Source of the DNA: Saprospiraceae bacterium
Lineage (GTDB): Bacteria; Bacteroidota; Bacteroidia; Chitinophagales; Saprospiraceae
DNA length: 64,000 bases
Reading direction: 5' to 3'
Assembly: GCA_016711125.1 (NCBI GenBank)
Contig: JADJTQ010000001.1
Location: 1,178,001 to 1,242,000, forward strand
How positions within the stretch are numbered: position 1 is the stretch's first letter; every line of letters begins with the position of its first letter. Position numbers and translations under genes: made by a program. The notes beneath the pieces are model-generated. The model was given only the letters and a program-made list of their open reading frames with translations. It did not search any database and had not been told where the DNA came from. This document shows positions 49,935 to 59,063 of this stretch, piece by piece.

Positions 49935-51323
49935 TGGAAAGCGAAAAAGTTCTTTTTCCCCCTGGCTTTACCTGGGGTGCAGCCACGTCCTCATACCAAA
50001 TCGAAGGGGCTCATAATATCGATGGCAAGGGTCCTTCGATCTGGGATGCCTTTTGCACGATCCCCGGCAAGGTTCACAAAAGTGACAATGGCAATGTAAG
50101 TTGCGATCACTACCACCGGATAGAGGGCGATGTTCGATTGATGAAAGATCTCGGATTGCAAGCTTATCGTTTTTCTATTTCTTGGCCTCGCATTATGCCT
50201 CTGGGATATGGGCAGATCAATCAGCAGGGCATTGATTTTTACAATGAATTGATTGATCAACTACTTGAGGTTGGGATTGATTCCTGGGTCACCCTATATC
50301 ACTGGGATCTACCGTTGGCTCTGGAGCTGAAAAGGATGGTTGGCTCAATGCAGATATGCCTTCTTATTTTGCCGACTACGCAGAGATTTGTTTTGAACAT
50401 TTTGGAGACCGGGTAAAAAACTGGATCACTATAAATGAGCCCTGGGTTGTGGCGATGTTGGGTTATGGACAAGGTGTTTTTGCACCAGGACGAATTTCAA
50501 ATGTCGAACCCTATCTGGCGGCCCACCACCTGATTTTGTCGCATGCGACTGCGGTAGACCGATATAGGATGAAATACCAGACAACTCAAAAGGGGAGGAT
50601 AGGAATAACCAATAATTGTGACTGGAGAGAGCCATTGACCAAGTCTCCTGCCGATAGCCAGGCGGCTCAAAGGGCTTTGGAGTTCTTTTTGGGTTGGTTT
50701 GCCGACCCCATCTACTTTGGCGACTATCCCTCAAGTATGCGTCAACGGGTAAAAGAGCGCTACCAGAGTTTTCTGACATACAAAAGGAGTTGATAACGGC
50801 ATCAACTGATTTTTTTGGCTTGAATCATTACACTACGATGTTTGCTGCAGAAGGGGGTGACAGGCTGCAAACGTCATCCGTTTATGGCAATGGAGGGCTA
50901 TCGGAAGATCAGCGGGTCGCATTGTCACTCGATCCCAATTGGAAACTAACCGAAATGCAATGGGCCATTGTGCCCTGGGGATGTCAACGTCTGTTGCGGT
51001 GGATTGATCAGCGATATGGACATCCGGAAATCGTCATCACAGAAAATGGAGCTGCCTTCAATGATCAAGAAGAATTCGGTAAAGTGAATGACCAGGTGAG
51101 AATTGATTTTTATGCCGGTTATCTCAAGGCAGTTCATCAGGCGATCCAAAAAGGTGTAAATGTATCGGGATATTTTGCCTGGTCACTGATGGACAATTTT
51201 GAATGGGCCTCAGGATATAGTAAACGATTTGGCTTACATTATGTCGATTTTAAAACCAAAGAGCGGATACCAAAGGCGTCGGCAGGATGGTATGCCAAGG
51301 TAATTGCTGCCAATAGCTTTTAA
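49934..51323 (+). CDS. GH1 beta-glucosidase (two frame breaks near 50326 and 50760)
   Basis: Three frames form one enzyme of about 463 residues, the usual GH1 length. Start is the GTG overlapping the plug-lipoprotein stop. Visible GH1 features are FTWGAATSSYQIEGA, AYRFSISWPRI, the acid/base TINEPW and the nucleophile VITENGAAF, ending FAWSLMDNFEWASGY. Adding one G in GGAGCT near 50324-50328 gives ALEAEKDGWLNADMPSYF; adding one C at 50760 gives KERLPEFSDIQ. It hydrolyses beta-glucosides or galactosides in the cytoplasm (no signal). Confidence 0.9.
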
Positions 51324-51367
51324 CGATTGCGGCTGGCGGTAAGAAGTTGACCTATTGATTTATAGAT

Positions 51368-52285
51368 ATGGATGAACTCAATAATTTAATGAACGAACTT
51401 CGGAATCTGGATTCAGCAGGTGTTTTATTGCCCTTCGTCCAGTTTATTATCTGGACCCTCTTTATCCTTTTTTTGACCTGGCTTCTACAGAAATTAATTA
51501 GCCGGACAATTACCGAAAATATGATTCGATACCGGACTAAGAAGGCGGTTCGATTATTTAGTTATTTTCTTATTATTATTTTGGCTATTGTAAGTTTTAC
51601 CGGAAAACTGCAATATCTGACCATTACCATTGGCTTAATTACTGCGGGTATTGCCTTTGCCTTGCAGGAGATCGTACTGAGTGTTGCGGGGTGGATTGCA
51701 ATTTTTAGTTCCTCGATTTACAAACCGGGAGACCGCATCGAAATCAATAATATTAAGGGAGATGTCATTGATATCGGAATCACAAAGACGACTCTAATGG
51801 AGATCGGTGATTGGGTAAGCAGTGATAATTACAATGGCCGGATCGTGCAGGTGAGCAATGCCTTTGTTTTCAAAAGTGCAGTACGAAACTACTCGACCGA
51901 TTTTCCATTTGTCTGGGATGAAATCAATATACCAATTAAATATGGTTCGGATGTCAAACTGGCATATCAGATCATGAATGATGTGGCCAAAAAATCCTTG
52001 ACAGAGTACGCTCGATTTGCCAAGGTGGAATGGCAAAAAATGATTAGTAAATATTTGATTGAAGCTGCCAATGTTGAGCCTACAATTGCTATGACTCTCA
52101 ACGATAATTGGATCGAATATAATATTCGGTATGTGGTCGATTATAAGAGAAGGCGACTAGCTAAACATGATTTATTTGTCGATCTCTATGAAGCGATTGA
52201 TCAAACGAAAGGTAAAGTAACCTTGGCATCGGCTACCTTTGAATTGACCGGTATTCCTGAGATCGATGTTCGGTTAAGTAAATAG
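51368..52285 (+). CDS. Mechanosensitive channel, MscS family
   Basis: 305 residues with three to four membrane helices (LLPFVQFIIWTLFILFLTWLL, AVRLFSYFLIIILAIVSF, LTITIGLITAGIAFALQEIVLS) and the MscS pore-to-beta transition GWIAIFSSSIYKPGDRIEINNIKGDVIDIGITKTTLMEIG. The C-terminal domain is long (about 130 residues). Third MscS homologue in the window. It may be cotranscribed after the GH1 gene (45-bp gap). Confidence 0.9.
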   Translation: MDELNNLMNELRNLDSAGVLLPFVQFIIWTLFILFLTWLLQKLISRTITENMIRYRTKKAVRLFSYFLIIILAIVSFTGKLQYLTITIGLITAGIAFALQEIVLSVAGWIAIFSSSIYKPGDRIEINNIKGDVIDIGITKTTLMEIGDWVSSDNYNGRIVQVSNAFVFKSAVRNYSTDFPFVWDEINIPIKYGSDVKLAYQIMNDVAKKSLTEYARFAKVEWQKMISKYLIEAANVEPTIAMTLNDNWIEYNIRYVVDYKRRRLAKHDLFVDLYEAIDQTKGKVTLASATFELTGIPEIDVRLSK

Positions 52286-52399
52286 AAGGAAATCAATTTT
52301 CAAAATCTTTTGATTCTTGCGTATTTATAGTGGGTCGATTTATTTCTATTTGTCTTTCTTCGAAGCCGTAGAATGTAATTTTTCCGGCCAGACTTGACG

Positions 52400-52432
52400 G
52401 ATCAGCTCTCTCTTGGTGAGAGAGAGCTGATC
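52400..52432 (+). terminator. Strong 13-14 bp hairpin downstream of the channel gene
   Basis: GATCAGCTCTCTC at 52400-52412 pairs perfectly with GAGAGAGCTGATC at 52420-52432, extendable by one T-A pair, leaving a loop of 5-7 nt. There is no T run behind it, so a rho-independent terminator is only suggested by position, 115 bp after the channel stop. It could also be a processing hairpin. Confidence 0.45.
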
Positions 52433-52573
52433 TACCTCTTCCGGTAGTGTAGAAAAATAGAAATAGTAGTACCTCCCCTAAATATGAGCAAGAACCAAAT
52501 TGTTTTAGCTAGATTATTTCCTTATGAAAAGGATTAATTGACAGAAATCGACTATTTTTAATTGCGGCATTAT

Positions 52574-53392
52574 ATGGAGCTAGACTTAATTAGTGCCCAA
52601 ATATCTTCGAAGGTGAAAAAAATTAAAATAGGAATTGGACAACTGCACGTCGAGGGAGGCCATCCGGAAATCAACCTTAAAAATGCTGTCGCATTCATAA
52701 CCGATGCTGCCCGTCAAAAATGTGATATCATTGTATTACCAGAATGTCTCGATTTTGGTTGGACCAATTCAATAGCATTGTCAGTGTCGCTTCCGGTTCC
52801 AGGTGCATTCAGTGAATTACTCTGTGATGCCGCAAAGGCCAATGCCATTTATGTGATTGCCGGTCTTACGGAAAGAGCTGAAGATAAGATCTACAATACA
52901 GCAGTATTAATTTCAGATAAAGGTGTCATCTTGGGCAAACACCGTAAAATCAATATACTTGATATCGCCAGGCATATTTATATGCCAGGTAATTCTTGCT
53001 CGGTTATAGCAACACGTTGTGGAAAGATCGGATTGAATATCTGCGCTGACAATGCCCCAGCCACCAACGAGCTTGGTCATGCTCTAGCTCTAATGGGTGC
53101 TGACATTATTTTGTCACCCTGTAGCTGGGCCGTCCCTCCTGATTTTGACCAAAATAAAACTCCCTATGGTGATATTTGGAAACAGTCGTATAGCGAAATA
53201 GCCCGTAGGCATCATATCCCGGTGGTGGGGGTTAGCAATACCGGTTTGGTAAAAGATGGTGCCTGGAAAGGATGGTGGTGCATAGGTGCTTCCCTGGTGG
53301 TTTCGAAAGATGGTAACATTCAGAAGCAATTTGATTATACCAGAGAAGCAAGCACACTTTATAGCATTGAAGTTGAGTTACGGGAGAAATAA
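52574..53392 (+). CDS. Carbon-nitrogen hydrolase (nitrilase superfamily)
   Basis: 272 residues from ATG 52574 (a TTG four codons earlier is possible). Triad: Glu57 in IIVLPECLDFGW, Lys125 in LGKHRKINILD and Cys157 in IGLNICADN. It differs from the amine-operon nitrilase in sequence and length. A Trp-rich loop (KDGAWKGWWCIGAS) follows. Substrate unknown; it stands alone, so no pathway context. Usual nitrilase length. Confidence 0.88.
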   Translation: MELDLISAQISSKVKKIKIGIGQLHVEGGHPEINLKNAVAFITDAARQKCDIIVLPECLDFGWTNSIALSVSLPVPGAFSELLCDAAKANAIYVIAGLTERAEDKIYNTAVLISDKGVILGKHRKINILDIARHIYMPGNSCSVIATRCGKIGLNICADNAPATNELGHALALMGADIILSPCSWAVPPDFDQNKTPYGDIWKQSYSEIARRHHIPVVGVSNTGLVKDGAWKGWWCIGASLVVSKDGNIQKQFDYTREASTLYSIEVELREK

Positions 53393-53710
53393 GACCTATT
53401 ATCATTGATGTGGAAAATTGCTTGTGTCTTTAATAGATTGCTCTTTGCGCAGTTTGAAAACAATTGCCCACGCAGAGCCTATGCCATCGCTAGGTTAAAT
53501 ACAGAACCAGGCACATTGTAGCATTAGCTGAAACTGATCATTTCCTCCAATTTCATAGTATTCTTGAAATCCGCCATCTTTCGTTATGCCGATCAATCAA
53601 TTTGGTCGGAACTAAATGAATCAATGTCTCTGCCGTAATATGCTAGTAATCGCGTAGAATGATCCAACAAGGTGAATCGGACGGAATATCTGTAGTGCCA
53701 AAATCTAATC

Positions 53711-53746
53711 AAAAAAAAGGCCGTCACCAAAAGTTTGGTGACGGCC
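53711..53746 (-). terminator. Rho-independent terminator of the SusC/SusD operon
   Basis: On the minus strand the transcript would form AGGCCGTCACC, a short loop, then GGTGACGGCCT, followed by a run of U (the seven A at 53711-53717 on the plus strand). The stem is perfect over at least 11 bp (plus-strand arms 53717-53727 and 53736-53746). It lies 30 bp after the SusD stop, which fixes the end of the operon. Confidence 0.9.
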
Positions 53747-53775
53747 TGTATACTTTAGAATGAAAAATACATGGG

Positions 53776-55209
53776 TTAATTTACATCCCACCAAACACGT
53801 ACCTCATTGTTGTCTGCACCACCTAGCGCCTGTACAGCAGACTGCCAGTTGGTTCCGTTGAGATCTCTTTCAGTTGTGGGATATCCATAGCGCACAGGAA
53901 TTTTCCCTGAATCATTAAGAGGTTCTGGTGCTGGTGTCAAAATGGGGTAGCCCATTCTTCTCCAGGATGCCCATGCCTGAAATCCATTTGAATAGAGATG
54001 TACCCACTGTTGCATGGCGATCAATTTGATCGCATCGTCTGACGACCAGGTCACATCACCCTGAGTGATGTATGCATCATAGGAAGTTTGATCAAATACA
54101 CCCCATTGTTCCCAACTGGCCTTGATGCCATCATTGTACATTTGAGCTGCATCACCACTTATCCATCCTTTGCTCGCTGCTTCAGCCATTGCAAATAACA
54201 CTTCTGCATAAGTCGAGATAAAAGTTGGCGTAGTCTGCTTTCTTAGCTGTGAGCCATAGAAGGAGATATCATTCTGAGCTACGTCACCTCCGTTAGTCAG
54301 ACCATAAGGCATGCCCACTACTGTACCGATAGCAAGTGCCGGATCTGCATACATGTCTACCCGTGGATCATTATGCGCGAGTAAATAATTTGCTAAGGGT
54401 TCGGCAATAGCCCAATCTCTTCTGGTTTCAAATCTGTCTTCCCAATCGTTGTCATTGTTTTGATCAGCCAGATGCTTGTATACCGCATTATCAGCATTGC
54501 TTGCAAATGCACCACTATTCATTGCTGCAGTAAATTCAGTTTGGGCTTTACCTGGATTAATGTCTGAAATGCGCATGGCCATGATCATTCTCATAGAATT
54601 GGCCCATTTCTTCCACTTTTCCAAATCGCCACCGTAAAGTACATCTCCAGAAACAGATAGTGATGCATCGAGTGTATTTGCTGCATCCGTTAAGGCAGAG
54701 AAAAGTCCATTGTATACTGCCTCCTGGGTATCATAAGCAGGTTTAAAATTTGCTCTCCCCTGTAATGCCTGGCTGTATGGAATGGGTCCCCATGCATCAG
54801 TAGTAATCCAATAAAAGTACGATTGCAGAACTTTTGCAACCGCTATTTGCTGTGCATTGGGTCCATTCTGCAGCTGGTCAGGAGCCGTTCCAGGATCTGT
54901 ATTCAGATTAATGATTTCCTGCAGATTTGCCAAAGGGCCGCTATAGGTACCATCGAAGCTGAAATTTACTGTCTGATATCTGGAACTCTCGGTATACTGC
55001 TTTTGGGTAACTTGCTGTACATATTCCATAGGTTGAGTTGAATTTACTAAACCTGGAATTCCGGTAAGAGCACTTGTCAGAAAAGCTGCAGTACTCGGGC
55101 TAGATGGGTTGTTTGGATCTATATTTAAGTCCTGAAAATCGTCTGTACAGGCGAGAACAAGGAAAAAGGCCAGACACATCGGCCATAGATTTTTATATGT
55201 CGTATTCAT
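53776..55209 (-). CDS. SusD/RagB-family nutrient-binding lipoprotein
   Basis: 477 residues. Leader ends LVLAC (lipobox, Cys21). The start of the mature protein is DDFQDLNIDPNNPSSPS, typical of the SusD-like branch. Helical TPR-type body with YFYWITTDAWGPIPYSQALQG and MRMIMAMRISDI; C-terminus GYPTTERDLNGTNWQ. It binds an oligosaccharide or peptide at the cell surface and caps the SusC barrel. Same strand as the SusC gene, 41 bp downstream, and ends before a strong terminator. Confidence 0.94.
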   Translation of the reverse strand: MNTTYKNLWPMCLAFFLVLACTDDFQDLNIDPNNPSSPSTAAFLTSALTGIPGLVNSTQPMEYVQQVTQKQYTESSRYQTVNFSFDGTYSGPLANLQEIINLNTDPGTAPDQLQNGPNAQQIAVAKVLQSYFYWITTDAWGPIPYSQALQGRANFKPAYDTQEAVYNGLFSALTDAANTLDASLSVSGDVLYGGDLEKWKKWANSMRMIMAMRISDINPGKAQTEFTAAMNSGAFASNADNAVYKHLADQNNDNDWEDRFETRRDWAIAEPLANYLLAHNDPRVDMYADPALAIGTVVGMPYGLTNGGDVAQNDISFYGSQLRKQTTPTFISTYAEVLFAMAEAASKGWISGDAAQMYNDGIKASWEQWGVFDQTSYDAYITQGDVTWSSDDAIKLIAMQQWVHLYSNGFQAWASWRRMGYPILTPAPEPLNDSGKIPVRYGYPTTERDLNGTNWQSAVQALGGADNNEVRVWWDVN

Positions 55210-55250
55210 ATGTCGATATTTTAATTCTTAATAAATGGTATTGAGATCTC

Positions 55251-58200
55251 TTAAAATCCCAATGAAATATTGAAACCGATAGAACGAACCTGTGGCAGCT
55301 GACCTCCTTCATACCAGTAGGCCTCAAGTTCTGAAGGATCAAATCCTTTCAATTCTGAAAAGGTAGCGAGGTTATTTGCCACCAGAGATACGGAGAGTCT
55401 AGTCAAGAAATCCAATCCCAGACTCTGTGGCTTGAATTCATAACCTAAACTAACCTCTCTGATTTTCAGATAGCTAGCATCAAATACCCACTCTTCATGT
55501 AAACCAAAAAGGCTTCCGTAATAATCTTGAGCATCAAGATAAACATTGTTTGGGGTTCCGTCTGCGGTAACACCGTCAAAGCGAATTCCACCACCCTGAT
55601 CCACTGGATCGCGTTTCGGATTTCCTTTGTCGTTTAAACCTACGGTTTCTGCTCCAAGACCAGAGTAAGCATTAAACATCCTGGTAGTCGAATATAACAA
55701 TCCACCTTTTTGGAAATCAAGAGAAACATTAAGTTTTATCCCTTTATAGTTGAATCTATTGATCAAACCCCCTGTAAAATCTGGCAAAATAGATCCGATC
55801 ACCTGATCTCTAAGCGTGGCCGGAGTGCCATTTGCATTTACGATGATGTTACCATTGGCATCTCTCTTATACAAAACACCAACCAAGGTACCCCACTCTT
55901 CTCCAACTCGTGCGTGGGCAGAAATACCATTCCAAAATGGACCACTTTCAAAGCCCGATCCTCCGATAACTCTGGTGTCCAGACCGTCAGCCAATGCCTC
56001 CACGGTTGATGTATTGGTCGCCCAATTGAGGGTGAGGTTCCAATTGAAGTCTGACAACCTGACTGGAGTTGCATTTACCTGGACTTCGATACCTTCCCTG
56101 GTGATCTCACCTGCATTGATGATGGCACTTGTGTACCCACTTGTGGCCGGGATGGTAAGGTTGAGTATCTGATCTTCATTTATGTCATTGTAGTAGGTAA
56201 CGTCAAAACCCAATCTGTTTTGCAAAAATTTCATTTCCAAACCAACCTCCCACTGAGATGTCAGCTGTGGCTTGAGTAATTGGTTACGCAGTGTATTTGG
56301 AACTGCCAAAGTAGGCAAGCTTCCATAGAAATTTCCTGCACCGTAAATAGCATTGATCTGATGCGCACCGATGTCAGAACCAACCTGACCGTAACTACCC
56401 CTTACCTTTGCAAAGGAGAGAACATTAGAAGTACCAATGATCTCAGAAAAGACAAAAGATAAACCAATGGATGGATAAAAGAAGGAATTGTTGTCTATCG
56501 GTAGTGCACTACTCCAATCGTTACGGGCAGTGAAATCCATATACAACATGTCTTTGAATCCCAGAGATCCCCTTCCATATACACTCTGGACTTCCTTACT
56601 GAAGGATGACGTATTTAGAGCGGGCTTATCTTTCGAGGATCCTATGTTGTAATAACCAGGTATGGCTAAACCACCCACGGTAGATGCAAATGAAATCTCT
56701 GAACTTACTTTTCGAATGTTTGCTCCAACATTAAAATCAACCGAGAAGTCCTTAAATCGATTGTCATATGAAGTCAAAAACTCATAATTGAATTCCTTGG
56801 GATTTGGTGCAAAAGTGCGACCATCAAGAAAAAACCGACCGGTCCCATAGGCTGCCTGATTAAGACCACCTTCCGTCGTCCGGCGCTCGCCTCCACCATC
56901 GATGATGTCGCCACGTACGAAGCCTTCTACCTTAAGATGTTTCGTCACATTCAGGGCAATACCGACATTACCATAAATTCTGCTCTCATCGTAATAAGGT
57001 GTGTTTTCGTAGACATCATAATATGGATTGTCCCAATAGAGTGGAAAAGGCTCCTCAGGTGAGTTGATGTTCCAGGAGTTAAAAGACCCATCCGGATTTT
57101 TATAGTTCCGTAACTTGTCTATCTCGATCTGTCGCTGGAACCATTGGTTAAAAGATCCAGTCAAACCACCCGAGTAACCTTCAAGGATATTTCCCTGCTG
57201 ATCAATATTCTTGTAGTTGATGTTGGTCGTTATGGTAATCAGATCTGACAGATCAAAAGAACCATTGAAAGATAGATAGTGTTTCGTCTGGTTGGCATTA
57301 GGAATGACCAGTTCGTTACGAATGTTGTTATAATTTAACCTGAAACGATTCCCGTCTTTTCCGCCAGAAAATGCAATGTTGTTATTTAAAGTCATTGAAT
57401 TTTCAAAGAAGTCCTTCACGTTGTTAGGTTGTGGTGAAAAAGGAATTTGTTTACCAAAGTCCTCTCCTTCAAACCAGGAGTAATATGGTCGGTATAACGC
57501 TCCATCCATTCGAGGACCCCAACTCTCATCCGCTGAATAGTCAAGTAGATTCTGACCCTCAAAGGATGCCCAGCTGGCAGGATGAAGATTTGGGTTATAG
57601 CTAAATTTAAGAAAATCCTGCGTGTAGCCACCACCGTATTCATTTTGATAGTCAGGCAGCAAAGACACTCGTCCAAAAGTAGTAGAAGAGTTTATTTCTA
57701 TGCCAAGGCCTTGTGTTTCTCCTCCCTTTTTAGAGGTGATAACCACCACGCCTCCTGTTGCACGCTGACCATAAATAGCAGTTGCAGGCGCACCTTTCAA
57801 TACGGTCACAGATTCTACATTGTCCATATTGACAGCACCAGCATCCACAGGAGTTCCATCAAGGATATACAGTGGATCAGCTGATGACAAACCCCCGACA
57901 CCTCTGATTCTAATACCACCCTCACGAAAACCTGCACTTGGAGAGCCCACCAACTGGATTCCGGCTACCTTGCCACTCAAGGCATTGGTAAAACCGACAC
58001 TTCTGGAGATGTTCAACTCTTCGTTGGTCACTTCCTGCGCTGAATAACTAATGGATTTCTTATCGCGATTGGCACCCAAGCCTGTGACAATAATGTCGCC
58101 AAGTGTGATACCTTCTGCCAATATCACTGCATAATAGTCCTGGCCAGAGACCAAAGCAATTTCCTGATCTGAGAAACCAGTATAGGTGAATGTCAGTGAT

Positions 58201-58400
58201 TTGGCATCTTCAGGAACTTCCAGCGAGAAAGAGCCATCGATGTCGCTGGTCGTTCCTCTGGTTGTCCCTTTAACGAATATATTTGCACCGATCAGGGTTT
58301 CACCCGACTGATCAGTTACGGTACCGGAAATGGTACGTTGTGCCACTATACTGCCTATGCCAAATAGGCACAATACAGTGACTAGATAGAGCTTTTTCAT
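55251..58400 (-). CDS. SusC/RagA-family TonB-linked outer-membrane transporter
   Basis: 1,049 residues. Signal peptide (VTVLCLFGIGSIVAQ), carboxypeptidase-regulatory-like beta domain (TISGTVTDQSGETLIGANIFVKGT), then the plug with GIRIRGVGGLSSADPLYILDG and NVESVTVLKGAPATAIYGQRATGGVVVITSKKG, and a long barrel ending SIGFNISLGF with a terminal aromatic residue. No frame break. Pairs with the following SusD as a glycan or peptide importer; without neighbouring glycosidases in this operon the substrate cannot be inferred. Confidence 0.96.
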   Translation of the reverse strand: MKKLYLVTVLCLFGIGSIVAQRTISGTVTDQSGETLIGANIFVKGTTRGTTSDIDGSFSLEVPEDAKSLTFTYTGFSDQEIALVSGQDYYAVILAEGITLGDIIVTGLGANRDKKSISYSAQEVTNEELNISRSVGFTNALSGKVAGIQLVGSPSAGFREGGIRIRGVGGLSSADPLYILDGTPVDAGAVNMDNVESVTVLKGAPATAIYGQRATGGVVVITSKKGGETQGLGIEINSSTTFGRVSLLPDYQNEYGGGYTQDFLKFSYNPNLHPASWASFEGQNLLDYSADESWGPRMDGALYRPYYSWFEGEDFGKQIPFSPQPNNVKDFFENSMTLNNNIAFSGGKDGNRFRLNYNNIRNELVIPNANQTKHYLSFNGSFDLSDLITITTNINYKNIDQQGNILEGYSGGLTGSFNQWFQRQIEIDKLRNYKNPDGSFNSWNINSPEEPFPLYWDNPYYDVYENTPYYDESRIYGNVGIALNVTKHLKVEGFVRGDIIDGGGERRTTEGGLNQAAYGTGRFFLDGRTFAPNPKEFNYEFLTSYDNRFKDFSVDFNVGANIRKVSSEISFASTVGGLAIPGYYNIGSSKDKPALNTSSFSKEVQSVYGRGSLGFKDMLYMDFTARNDWSSALPIDNNSFFYPSIGLSFVFSEIIGTSNVLSFAKVRGSYGQVGSDIGAHQINAIYGAGNFYGSLPTLAVPNTLRNQLLKPQLTSQWEVGLEMKFLQNRLGFDVTYYNDINEDQILNLTIPATSGYTSAIINAGEITREGIEVQVNATPVRLSDFNWNLTLNWATNTSTVEALADGLDTRVIGGSGFESGPFWNGISAHARVGEEWGTLVGVLYKRDANGNIIVNANGTPATLRDQVIGSILPDFTGGLINRFNYKGIKLNVSLDFQKGGLLYSTTRMFNAYSGLGAETVGLNDKGNPKRDPVDQGGGIRFDGVTADGTPNNVYLDAQDYYGSLFGLHEEWVFDASYLKIREVSLGYEFKPQSLGLDFLTRLSVSLVANNLATFSELKGFDPSELEAYWYEGGQLPQVRSIGFNISLGF

Positions 58401-59063
58401 ATATAAAATTTATAGTTACGAAATAATATTGTTTTACATTCTACAGATTTTTACTTTATGTTAAGATTAAGTTGTTTTCGAAATCAAAATTGACTCTTAG
58501 TCAATTGCAAAATTAATAACTTTTTTTGGAAGCATGGTTTTCGTGCCTATTTTTTCAATCAACTCATCAACTCGATAAGAATTCTTCATGACAAATTGTA
58601 TTTATTTATCGTAAACGAACCCTGAAAAGTTATGAGAAATGAAGAATAAATTGTATAACAAACCGAGTCATTGTACGCCAAATTTCTTGAATCTATTTCT
58701 GGTAGAGTAGTCATAAGGCCCCCCACGGCGACACTTTCTAATTTTTCTACACTCTTTTCGTCATAATTCTGACTCCAGAACATATAATTTTGACTTTTCA
58801 ATAAGCGATGGATAGCCAAGCGACCTATTTTAGATCTCAACGCGATTCTACGCTAGAATGCTGCCTTATTGTTAAAAACTTGTTAAAATAAGTATGCAGG
58901 TTTGACGGTCTCACGGTTGATCTGCTGATCAGATTGCACCTACGGGTCAGGTTTGCTGAAACATCGGATTTCTGAGAGTTCTTAGACTGGTATAGTCCAA
59001 ATAGCACCCGATACTAGCAAATCAAATTTGCCTGATACCCGATTGAATCAGACTCTATGATTC
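58401..59063. other. Gene-free 663 bp between susC and the peroxidase gene
   Basis: AT-rich space that must hold the promoter of the SusC operon (just upstream of 58400 on the minus strand) and the end of the peroxidase transcript. Short frames exist but none looks coding. No terminator or palindrome of note was found. Confidence 0.4.

Noticed and set aside
58586..58840. 84-codon minus-strand ORF upstream of susC
   Set aside because: Composition and lack of a start context do not look coding; no homology recognised.
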